20,983 nucleotides of DNA from a virus: IMG/VR virus record IMGVR_UViG_3300042691_040843, positions 1 to 20,983 of that record, one strand, 5' to 3'. Position numbers and translations under genes: made by a program. Under the pieces are notes generated by a model, which saw only the letters and a list, made by a program, of their open reading frames with translations, was not told the origin of the DNA and did not search any database. Position 1 is the first letter of the stretch. Each line of letters begins with the position of its first letter. Positions 1 through 11,300 of the stretch are shown piece by piece.

Positions 1-10
1 AAAAATCGTT

Positions 11-18
11 AATAAATA
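11..18 (+). promoter_or_regulatory. Putative T4-type late promoter box (AATAAATA)
   Basis: The octamer AATAAATA matches the T4 late promoter consensus TATAAATA at seven of eight positions. It ends 20 bases before the gene 25 start codon. If it is centred near -10 as in T4, the transcript would carry a leader of only about 15 bases. The same box recurs at the two other non-coding junctions of the window with nearly the same spacing, and this supports it more than the octamer alone would in AT-rich DNA. It would be read by host RNA polymerase carrying a gp55-like late sigma factor. That last point is inference from T4 biology. Confidence 0.6.
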
Positions 19-38
19 AGATAGATTTATAATTTTTT

Positions 39-440
39 ATGCCTGTAGAACGGGTAAGTAAAGGTTTCAAAGATATTAGTGCTTCGTTTCAGGTCAATCC
101 TTTGACCTATGATCTTATTGCGATTAAAAATGAGACCGCTATTGCCCGTTCTCTTCGTAATCTTGTATTAACTTACCAAGGAGAGAGGTTTTTTAATCCT
201 ATTTTTGGATCAAAGGTAAGTAGATTGTTATTTGAAAGTGTTGATGAGATAACAGCATCTGCAATTCAGGAAGAAATCACAACAACTATCAATAATTTTG
301 AACCAAGAGTTAATTTACTATCAGTAGATGTCTCTCCAGATTATGATAATGGAGAATTTAATGTAACCATCAGATATGAAATTGTTGGAATTGACGTATT
401 ACCTCAACAATTATCATTTGCTTTACAACCAACACGCTAA
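39..440 (+). CDS. 25: Baseplate wedge subunit gp25 (GpW/gp25 family)
   Basis: Small protein of the contractile-tail baseplate inner ring. In T4 it binds gp6 and gp53 and helps start sheath assembly. The 133 residues match the length of T4 gp25 (132). Landmarks seen are the motif FFNPIFGSKVSRLLFE (residues 51-66), equivalent to FDPEFG...LFE in T4, and the strongly conserved E88-P89-R90 of the GpW/gp25 fold. The ATG at 39 gives an N-terminus (MPVERVSKGFKD) typical of marine T4-like gp25. No Shine-Dalgarno sequence is visible in the short AT-rich leader. The stop codon overlaps the start of gene 6 (TAATG), so the two wedge partners are probably translationally coupled. The family has been called lysozyme-like, but a purely structural role is expected. 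Confidence 0.95.
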   Translation: MPVERVSKGFKDISASFQVNPLTYDLIAIKNETAIARSLRNLVLTYQGERFFNPIFGSKVSRLLFESVDEITASAIQEEITTTINNFEPRVNLLSVDVSPDYDNGEFNVTIRYEIVGIDVLPQQLSFALQPTR

Positions 441-2341
441 TGACATTAGTAAATTTCGCTAATTTAGATTTCGATCAAATTAAAACTTCGATTAAGGACT
501 ACCTTAGATCGAATTCAAACTTTACTGATTATGATTTTGAAGGATCAAATCTATCAGTAATTATTGATACGCTTGCATATAACACATATATTACCTCATA
601 TAACGCAAACATGGTTGCGAATGAGGTATTCATTGATAGTGCAACTTTAAGAGAGAATGTGGTATCTCTTGCAAGAAATATTGGATACGTTCCAAGATCA
701 AAAAGATCTGCAAGAGCAAAGATATCTTTCTTTGTCAATACAAGTAACTTTACTAATGTTCCTACTCAATTGACACTTAAGAGTGGTCTAGTATGCACAA
801 CACGCTCTTTTGGTGATGAAAGTTACTCTTTTATTATACCATCTGATATAACAGTTCCGGTAACAGACAATATTGCAGAGTTTAGTGATATTGAAGTATA
901 TGAAGGAACAAGAATTGCAGAAAACTTTACAGTAAATTCTTTTGATTTAAATCAAAGATATATTTTAAGTAATGCTGGTATTGATACTAGAACATTATCA
1001 GTTAGTGTTAGACCAAGTGAACTATCCACTGTTTCTAGAAAATATAACCTTGCAGATAGTTTATTTGATGTAACACCACAATCAGCAGTATTTTTCATTC
1101 AAGAAGTAGAAGATGAAAGATATGAACTGATTTTTGGTGATGGTGTATTTGGTGTAGCACTTGAAGAACCAAATTACATCACTGTTAATTATACTGTATC
1201 AAACGGATCGAATGCAAACAACCTTTCATCTTTCGTTTTTAGTGGTACAGTCGTAGATCAAAGTGAAAGAGTAATCACATCTGGAATCTCTCTTATAACC
1301 ACCGTAGAAGCGTCTACACTAGGTTCTGAGATAGAAACAGTAGAATCTATCAAAAAGTACGCAACTAGAATTTATGCCTCTAGAAATAGAGCAGTAACAG
1401 CAGCAGATTATGAAGCATTGATTCCAACAATTTATTCGGAAACTGAATCAGTGTCTGTCTATGGAGGAGAGGAGTTGAGACCTCCACAATTTGGTAAAGT
1501 TTTTATCAGTATCAAACCATATAATGATAGATACCTTTCTAATTTGATTAAGGATAATATCAAAAAAGAACTTAAGCAATATGCAGTTGCTGGTATTATT
1601 CCAGAGATTATTGATCTTAAGTACCTTTATGTTGAAGCAACCGCAAATGTTTACTACAATACTAATCTTGCACCATCTGCGAACTTTGTAAAGAGCATTA
1701 TTTCATCAAATGTTAATACATATGCAGATTCTACTGAACTCAATAAGTTTGGCGCTAGATTTAAATATAGTAAGTTTTTAAATATTATTGATGGAAGTCA
1801 TGAATCAGTTACTTCAAATATTACAAATATAATCATTCGTAGAGATCTTAGAGCATCTTTAAACACTTTTGCTGAGTATGAAATTTGTTTTGGTAACAGA
1901 TTTCATATCAAAAATATAAATGGTTATAATATTAAATCTTCTGGATTTAGAATCAGTGGAATATCAGACACCGTTTATATGTCAGATGTACCAAACTCAA
2001 ATATGCAAACTGGTTCAATTAATATATTCAAATTAAATTCTCCTACAGAACCACAAATCGTAAAACGAAATGTAGGAACTATCGATTACATTAAGGGAGA
2101 GATAAAACTATTTCCAATCAATATAATCTCTACAAATATAAATCGTGGAGCACCAATTATAGAAATATCAACATCACCATATTCAAATGATGTGATCGGA
2201 TTACAGGATCTTTATTTGCAACTAGATATTAATAACACATTGATTAATATGGTTTCAGATAGCATAGAATCTGGAGCAGATGTTTCAGGAACAAATTACA
2301 ATGTTTCTTCAAGTTATTCAAACGGAGTTTACATAAGATAA
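440..2341 (+). CDS. 6: Baseplate wedge subunit gp6 (Baseplate_J-like)
   Basis: Core wedge protein. In T4, gp6 dimers form the continuous inner ring that holds the six wedges together and changes shape when the tail contracts. At 633 residues it is close to T4 gp6 (660). Visible matches include the N-terminal block FTDYDFEGSNLSVIIDTLAYN (about 28-48), which T4 gp6 has as FLDYDFEGSRLNVLCDLLAYN. There is also a Baseplate_J-type FGDGVFG at 232-238 followed by an ITVNYTVSNG strand, and RAVTAADYEAL at 317-327 (RCVTATDYDTF in T4). These T4 comparisons are from memory. The start overlaps the gene 25 stop by one base. The gene ends in TAAGGA, which doubles as the ribosome-binding site of the next gene. 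No signal peptide or membrane segment is seen, as expected for a virion protein assembled in the cytoplasm. Confidence 0.95.
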   Translation: MTLVNFANLDFDQIKTSIKDYLRSNSNFTDYDFEGSNLSVIIDTLAYNTYITSYNANMVANEVFIDSATLRENVVSLARNIGYVPRSKRSARAKISFFVNTSNFTNVPTQLTLKSGLVCTTRSFGDESYSFIIPSDITVPVTDNIAEFSDIEVYEGTRIAENFTVNSFDLNQRYILSNAGIDTRTLSVSVRPSELSTVSRKYNLADSLFDVTPQSAVFFIQEVEDERYELIFGDGVFGVALEEPNYITVNYTVSNGSNANNLSSFVFSGTVVDQSERVITSGISLITTVEASTLGSEIETVESIKKYATRIYASRNRAVTAADYEALIPTIYSETESVSVYGGEELRPPQFGKVFISIKPYNDRYLSNLIKDNIKKELKQYAVAGIIPEIIDLKYLYVEATANVYYNTNLAPSANFVKSIISSNVNTYADSTELNKFGARFKYSKFLNIIDGSHESVTSNITNIIIRRDLRASLNTFAEYEICFGNRFHIKNINGYNIKSSGFRISGISDTVYMSDVPNSNMQTGSINIFKLNSPTEPQIVKRNVGTIDYIKGEIKLFPINIISTNINRGAPIIEISTSPYSNDVIGLQDLYLQLDINNTLINMVSDSIESGADVSGTNYNVSSSYSNGVYIR

Positions 2342-2344
2342 GGA
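2340..2344 (+). promoter_or_regulatory. Shine-Dalgarno AAGGA merged with the gene 6 stop codon
   Basis: The TAA stop of gene 6 runs into GGA, giving TAAGGA three bases before the ATG at 2348. The spacing is short, but this is the only purine-rich site that can serve the giant gene, so it fixes that start. Ribosomes finishing gene 6 would stop on the binding site of the next gene. The same arrangement recurs at 17574. Confidence 0.6.
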
Positions 2345-2347
2345 AAT

Positions 2348-5300
2348 ATGTCAGAAACTAGAGTAAAAATCCAATCCATTATAGAGAATCAGATTCCCGA
2401 CTTCATTGCGGAGGAATCTCCACTTCTTGTAGAATTTTTGAAGCAGTATTATGTTTCTCAAGAATATCAAGGTGCTCCAACAGATTTAATTCAGAATATT
2501 GACAAATATCTGAAACTTGAAGAAAATGCACAGACAACAGAATTTACATACTTATCAGAAGATCTAGATTCATTTTCAACAACAATTAATGCGGATGCCT
2601 TAGGTGTTGGTGGTCTTATAAGTACCTTTACTCAGGGATTTCCTGATAGATATGGTCTACTCTTAATTGATAATGAAATCATTACTTATGAATATAAAAC
2701 CGCAACTACATTCGAAAATTGCTCAAGAGGATTCAGTGGAGTTACTTCATACAGAAAACCAAATGTTCCCAATGAGTTAACCTTCAGATCTTCTGCTGCA
2801 AGTACTCATTCAAAAGGAGCAAAAATTTATAATCTTAGCGATTTATTCCTGCAAGAATTTTTTGCTAAGATTAAAAATCAGTTTATTCCTGGATTTTCAG
2901 AAAGATCTCTTGAACCTGATCTGAATAAGAGAAGTTTTATTCTTAATTCAGTTGATTTTTATGATTCAAAAGGCACAGATGATTCTTTTAAAATTCTCTT
3001 TGGAGCACTTTACGGTGAACAGGTTGATGTAATTAAACCTAGAGAATATCTTTTCAGACCTTCTGATGCTGGATACAGAAGAACTAAAGATTTAGTCGTC
3101 GAAGCAATATCCGGAAATCCTCTAGATCTTTTAAATAAAACTCTATATCAAGATGAGTATTCAGAATATGCAATTGAAAACTCATATGCCTCTATTACTG
3201 ATGTAGAAAAAATATTTTTAGGCGAAGAAGAGTATTTTAAATTAAGTTTTGACTCTGATTATAACAAAGATATTATTCTTGAAGGATCATTATATGGAAA
3301 TTTCACTCTTCATCCAAAAACTAGAATAGTATCTCTGGTTTCCTCTGGATCAACTGTAATTGATGTTGATTCTACTATAGGATTTCCAAACTCAGGAACT
3401 TTAGTAACAACTTATTCTAATGGTTCTGAAGTTATTCTAACATATTCTGGAAAATCTGTTACTCAATTCTATAATGTAACAAATGCAACGTCTACAATAT
3501 CTCCAGAAACTGAAATTAGATTAGATGTTTATGCATACGGATATGCTGGAATTACAACTGAAGAGCAAATTAAAGTAAGAATAGGATCTGTTCTTGATCA
3601 AGTAGTTATTCTAGATGATACTTATCTTTTCTCAAAAGACGATACTGCTAGAATTAAAACTTTAGGTATTTCTTCATCTACGGTTAGAAGAAGCAACTGG
3701 ATTGATAATATTGCAAATACATTTAAAGTAAGTTCCTTTATATTGCAGGATATCTCTAACTTTACTTATGATGTAACTCTATTTGATTCTCATAATTTCA
3801 GAATTGGTGATACGTTACAAATCACCAATAGTTCATCAGTTTCAAATAATTCGACAGTAGTTGATGTTCTTGATGATAAGAGATTTTCAATTAGAGGTCA
3901 AGGTCAATTGAGTCCAAATCTTACATATAATGTAAGTAGATATATCCTAAAACCAAATTCCTCAATATATCCACAACTAAACGTAAATACTGCAAACATT
4001 CAAAACGTTTATACAAACTACTCTGATGAAGCATTAGTTGCTTCTTCATCTATACCATTTTACTATGATCAACTTTTAAATCCATATGATAAGAAAGTTA
4101 CTTTTTCGGGAAGTTTTAGTGGTGAAGTTCTACAAATAACTTCAGGTCTTGATCATGGTTTTTATACTGGCGATAAAGTTTACTATTCTCCAGGTAGAGT
4201 AGTAAGTACTAGTTTAAGTGATGATTTAAATCCAGTAACAACAGAAGTTGTTAGTAAGTTTCCTGAACTAGTTGAAGGTTTATATTATATTAAAAGAATT
4301 GATGCTACTAGAATAAGTTTAGCAAAAAGTCCTTCAAACATTGCAGATAATAATTTTATTTCAGTTTCTGGAACCGTAACTTCAAATACAATATCATATT
4401 ATGATTTTGCAAACAAGAATTTACAACCACAGAATATTTTAAGAGAAGTTATTGATCCAGTTAATAAGAGTGGTAATCACGAAACAAATCCTGGAAAAAT
4501 TGGTATTCTTGTCAATGGCGTAGAGATTTTAAATTATAAATCAGCAGAAACTATTTTCTATGGTCAAATTGATAATCTAGATGTGTCCTCAAGAGGAAGT
4601 GGATATGATGTGCTAAATCCACCTAGTTTAGACATAACTGATTCTCAAGGTATTGGAGCAACTGGTATTTGTGCAGTAAACGGATCTCTGCAGAGAATTG
4701 AAATAATTGATTCTGGTTTTGATTATGTTAATAAACCATTTGTGACCATCATTGGCGGAAATGGCAAAAATGCTTCCGCAGAAATCAACATGGTTTCTGT
4801 AGAGCATAATTCACTTTTCAATGCAGAATCTTCTTCAACAAATGTAAATTTATTTACAGATACGATAGGATTTGCTACTTATCATAAGTTCAGAGATTAT
4901 GAAAGAGTCATCTATTTAACAGATGGTCAAAAAGGAATCGCTGGACTAACCACTGAAGCATCTTACTATGTTTCAGTAATTGATGGATTCAATGTAAAAC
5001 TTCATGAGAAAGAAAGTGAAGCAATATCTGGAATTAATACCGTTAATCTAAATGATTATGGTGTCGGTATTCACAGATTTAAATCTGCAGTTAGAAAAGA
5101 AATCATATCAGATATCATTGTAACAAATAGTGGTGAAGGATATCAAAACAAGCAAAGAACTGTATCAGTTTCTGGAATTAACACTGCACTGAGTACTATT
5201 AATATTGAATCTCATGGATATTTGACAGGCGAAGAAATAATTTATTCTACCAATGGTTCTACAATTAGTGGTCTGAATACCACTTCACAATATCTTGTTA

Positions 5301-8300
5301 AGAAAATTGATGAAAACTCCTTCAAATTAGCACCTGTTGGATTAGGAACAACAGCAAAAACATACTATCTTGACACAGAGCAGTTTATAAACTTTAATTC
5401 TATTGGTTCAGGTACTCACTCATTCAATTACACACCTATCACAGTAAGTATCACTGGAAATATTGGAGTATCGACTCTTTCTGGTCAAGATTTTGCTGCA
5501 AAAATTCAGTCAATTTTTAGAGGAAGCATCGATTCTGTTTATTTGACTACAAAAGGTTCGAATTATGGTTCTGAAGAAGTTATTAACTATAATAGACAAC
5601 CTATCTTTAATCTAAGGAGTGGAACTGGTGCAGAACTAGTTACCATAGTTGACAATCAAGGAAAAATTACTGAAGTTCTAGTTACAAGACCTGGTTCTGG
5701 TTACAATAGTCCTCCAGATTTATTGATAACTGGAAGAGGTAACTATGCAAAACTAACACCTATTGTCGAAAATGGTCAACTTGTCGAAGTTAAAGTAATA
5801 AACGGCGGAATTGGATATGAAGATGGAACTACGATAGATGTTGTTCCTGCTGGACAAAACTGCAGATTATTTGCAAATATTCAAAAGTGGACTGTCAATC
5901 TATTCCAAAAATATTTTAACATACTTGGAAGTGATGATGGTGTTGTTACTCTATCAAACAGAGATTCTTATGGACTTCAGTATTGTCACCTGTATGCTCC
6001 AAGAAAATTAAGACAATCTCTCTATGCAAAATCTCAAAATGGCGATAATGTTATCGATGATTTAACTCTTTATGGAATTACTGACTTAAGAGAAGTTAAT
6101 AATCAAGAGGTTTCTTCAACTTATCATTCACCTATAATTGGTTGGTCATATGATGGTAATCCAATTTATGGTCCTTATGGATATTCAACTCCAACTGGTG
6201 GAACTGCAAAAGCAATGCTGTCTGGTTATGAGTTGGTTTCTAAGACAAATAGACCATCTCTTACCAATTTCCCACAGGGATTTTTCAATGAAGATTACGA
6301 ATTCAAAGGAAATGGTGATTTGGATGAGCATAATGGAAGATTCTGCGTAACTCCAGATTTTCCTAATGGAGTTTATGCATACTTCTCTACTATCAGTTCT
6401 GGTTCTGTAGATACTGACGGTCCTTTTAGAGGATATAAAAGACCATCTTATCCATATTTTATTGGAACAAGTTTCTACTCACAACCAAATAACTTTAATT
6501 TTAGTAAAGAATCAAATCAAGATGAATATAAATTTGATAACTTTAAGTGGTTTAGAAGTACTTTCAACTATGCTTTGAAGAGTTCGAATAGTTTTTATAA
6601 TTATATCTTTAATCCAAATAGAGTTAAAAATCAAACGGTAAATGTAAATTATGCATCAAGAGGAAAAGTAGAAACTATTGGTATCTTAACCGGTGGTACA
6701 AATTATAATGTTGGTGACAGATTGATATTTGATAACATCGGAACTGGCGGTTTAAATGCCGCGGCAAAGGTAGAAAAAGTTTTCAGTAAAGATGTAACAA
6801 ATGTAAGTGCATCAACAACTTCATTCTCTTCAGTAGAATTTGCAACTTTAGATGGTTCTGGTCAGATCATAGGATTTACTACTGCTCCACATAGATTGAA
6901 AAACCTTGAGTTAATCAATGTATCTGGATTTAACACATACTTCTCAAAAATAGAGGGAACTTACAATATTGGTGTTAGAACAGATAACTTCATCACAACA
7001 CTGGGCATATCAACTATTGGTGTAACTGGACTTACTACTTACTTCTATTTGTCAGGAATTCTAGAGTTTCCTTATATTAGAGAAAACGATATTCTTGGAA
7101 TTGGAACTCAAGAAAAAGTAAAAGTTCTTAATGTAGATTCTGCTTCTGGAAGAATAAGAGTTTTAAGACAATATGAATCAACTGTAAGTTCTGCTTATAC
7201 GGCAACTACACCACTTTATGAAGATCCTAGAAAGTTTAGAATTAATACTGGATTTAAAACTGATTATGCATATTCGGTAAATAGAGAGATTTATTTCAAT
7301 CCTAAAGAATCTGTAGGTATTGGAACTAGTGCATCTGTCGGTGTTGGAACCACAGCAATCTTCTCACTTCCAGGTGTTGGTGTTACTCAAGTATTTGTTC
7401 CTTATCAATCAATTTACCTACCAAATCACCAGTTAAAAACTGGAGAAAAGGTAAGTTACTCAACAAATGGAGGATCTCAGATTCTTGTATTTGATGGAAT
7501 TTCTTCTTTCTCCTTACCTCAAACGCAAGATTTATATGTTGCGAATGTTTCAAATAATTTTATAGGTGTTTCGACTGTTAAGATTGGTCTCGGAAGCACA
7601 GGTTTTGTTGGAGTTGGAACAACAACTTCTGTTGGACTACTATTCTTTAAAAACTTTGGTACTGGAGATCATCATAGTTTCACCACAAGAAGAGAATCTA
7701 TTGTTGGTGAAATCTCCAAGAACATTGTGACAGTTGCAACAGCATCTACACATGGTCTCTCGATTGGAGACAATGTTGATATGGTGTCTGTACCAAAAGA
7801 TACCGAAACTATCGTAGTCAAATATAATGATAATAGTAGAAGAGTGGTATTTAAACCTCAATCATTCTTAGCAATTAATGTTGATACTAGTGAAGATACG
7901 ATTTACATAGAAAATCATGGATTCAAAAATGGTGATAAGGTTGTTTATACTTCAGCATCTCCTTCTGGTGGTTTAACTAATGAAGGAATATATTACATTT
8001 TATATTACACAAAAGATAAGGTACGTCTCTGCTCTACAAAATATAATTTAAATCTAAATGTTCCAAATTATATTAATATAACTAGTGCTTCTAATGGAAC
8101 TTTATCGCTAATTAATCCACAACTTGAAATATACAGAAATAAAGTAGTTACATTCGATCTTTCAGATTCTTCTCTTTCTTTCCTCAGCGGACCTACTTTA
8201 TATTCTGCTTTTGATCTTAATTTTTATAAAGATGCTAACTACAGATATGAATTTGAAGGAACTGGAACTTCTAAGAATTTTGAAGTTATTAGAAGTGGTA

Positions 8301-11300
8301 GAGTTGGTATTGACACCACTGCTAGAGTTTCAATATTACTAAACAATAATGTTCCAGATAATTTCTATTACAGATTAGAAAATGCAAATGAAGATTTTAT
8401 TGGAGATGTTAAAAAGCAAATAATTGTGGATACTGAGGTTTATAACCACAATCAAATTAATCTAATTTCTAGTAAATACACTGGATCGCATAGAGTTACT
8501 GGAATTGGAACTACAAATACATTTACCTTTGATCTATCTGATTATCCAGAAACAGATTCATACAATCAAACTACTTCAAATCTTTATTATGAAACAAACT
8601 CTTCTACTGCATATGGTGCAGTATCTAGAATTAATATTATCAATGGTGGTTACAATTATGAATTTACTCCAGGAATCAGCACAGTAACTAGTAATTATGG
8701 ATCTGGTGCTATTTTCGAAGTACAAAGTAATTCAATAGGAAGTATTGTTAAAAATGAAATAGAAAACATTGGATTTGATTATCCAACTGATTTAACACTA
8801 AGTCCTTCTTTAAACCTTCCAGAAATACTTCAGATTGAACCACTATCTTCTTTTGTTGACATTAGTATTCTATCTGCAGGTAAAAATTATCTAACTCCTC
8901 CTGGACTTGTTGTAATTGACGGATTTGCCAAAAAAGTTGTTGCTGATGTAGATCTTAGGTATGAAATTGGTGCGACTAAAGTTAGAATTGTTAAGAATAC
9001 TTATGGAATGTATAATACAACTCCAACAATTATTCCTATTAATAATTCCAATGGTGTTGGCATTAATACGATATCTTACAATTCAACAACCAAGGATGTA
9101 ACTGTTGGATTTAATACAGGATTCAGTGATGTTTTTCCATTTTCAATTGGCGATGAAGTATTAATTGAAAATACAAGTGTTGGTGTTGGTTCAACTGCAA
9201 GAGGATATAATTCATCTTCTTATGATTATAAGTTATTTACCGTTACTGCTATAAATCCTGCTCTTGGTGGAAATACTGGATCCATAACTTATAATCTATC
9301 TAATTACCTGTTTGCGGGTGAGTTTCCTGGCGTTCCTGATCTGTCTGTTTCTACTGGTAGAGTAGTTAATAGTAATGATTTTCCAGTTTTTGATATAAAA
9401 CTTAAGAAGAATGACTTCTTTGTTGGAGAAACTGTCATTTCTCAATCAGGAATTGGTATTGTAGAAAGTTGGAATAACAAAATCGAGTATCTTAAAGTTT
9501 CAACTGATAGTGATTTGTTGATTGGTGATACTTTAACTGGACAATCATCAAACACTAGAGGTATTATAAAGAGAAAAATTGAATTTGATTCTTATATTAA
9601 ATTAGGACCAACTTCAAAAGTTAATAAAGGATGGATTTATGATACTGGATTCCTTAACAATAACGTACAAAGAATAGCAGATAATAATTACTATCAATAC
9701 TTCTCATACTCTCTGAAATCTAGAGTCCCTCTCGAAACTTGGAATGATTCTGTTCAATCACTAAATCATACCTCAGGATTCTTGAAATTCTCCGACTTAA
9801 TGATTGAAAATCAAGATGGAGACAGAACATCTGTAAATGTTTTTGCGAATGATAGTATTGCAGATGTTGTTGTCGATATTATCGGAAGTGGAGATTTAAA
9901 TTGTGTTTACACATTTGATCTCGCAACAGAAGGAACCACAAGAATTGGAACGGGATTAGTTTCCAATGAAATTATTCTTCAAAACAGAATTTTGACTGAT
10001 TATTTTGAATCAGTAGGAAACAGAGTTCTTATTATAGATGACATAAGTGATCAATTCAACAGCAATCCTAGATCTACTAGATTTAGCACTATTGACCAAT
10101 TTGAATTAACTTCTGCAAGAACTAAGAAATATTTTACTTATGTAAGGGATAAAAGATTTACTGCTGAAAGACAAATTTTGATTGTTTCTCTTTTACACGA
10201 TGATGTGAATGGATACTTAAATCAATATGGAAGAGTAGAAACTTATGTAGATTTGGGATCTTTTGACTTTAGTATTAGTGGTTCTCTAGGTCAACTTAAT
10301 TTTTATCCAATTAAGTTTTCAGTTAATGATTATGATATTTCATACATTTCTCATGATCTAAAGAGTAGTATTGTCGGAGTTGGCCAGAGTGATCTTGGTA
10401 ACATTGCAAACTTAAAATCTACTCAAACATCAATTCCTATTGGTTCTTCCTCTGCATCCAACATAGTTTCTATAGCTGATACCTATAGATCTGCAAAGGT
10501 TCTTATTGAAATTGGTGCTACTGACGGTTCTTTCTATGAATTTGATGAAATTAATCTTCTTCAAGATGGCACTAATGTTGATATTGTTGATTATGGTCAA
10601 TTAACTGATCATACTATCACAAATTCTTATGGTATTCCTGGACTTGGAACCTATATTCCATATATCGATGGATCAACTGTAAAGATAGATTTCAAACCAG
10701 ATTCCGCTCTTGGTATTGGTGTTACTATTAATACTTTAGCAATTTCAATCGCAAGCTCTACATCTTCTTCTGTTGGAGTAGGAACTGAAGAACTTGTTAC
10801 TGGTTATGTAAGTTCTGGAATTGCATCTATTGCTGCTTCGGGTTCTCCAATAGAAACTGTAATTACAGAATATCCAAATAATCATTCTTGTTCTTACTAC
10901 ATTGTAAGCGTTGAAGACACTACAAATCAGAGATATCAAATGTCTGAAGTGCTTGTAGTTGATGATGGTACAGATGCATCAATAACTGAATATGGAATTA
11001 TTCAAACTCATTCTTCACTCGGAAATATTGGTGCTGCTGTTAGCACTAATGGAACTCAATTAACATTTACGCCAGAACCAAGTATTAATGTTCAAGTAAG
11101 AGTTTTCCAAAATGCTTTAAGTTTTGAAAAAGTAAATATTAGTAAAAATTCTATAGATTTTACTAATGCAGAAATCACTAGCAATTTTGGAAATTATGAA
11201 GGAACTGAGAGATCTGTAAGAAGGAGTTTTGATCTTACTCACAGACAAAATCCAATTTTCTTAAGATATTTTGATGGAAGTGATTCCTCAATCGTCAGCA

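Noticed and set aside
39-440. Lysozyme activity for gp25
   Set aside because: The family has carried a lysozyme label, but T4 gp25 is a structural wedge protein and no catalytic site can be argued from this sequence.
6138-6350. Plus-strand frame overlapping the YHYH-type domain
   Set aside because: Frame-shifted reading of a clearly coding region, with no start signal.
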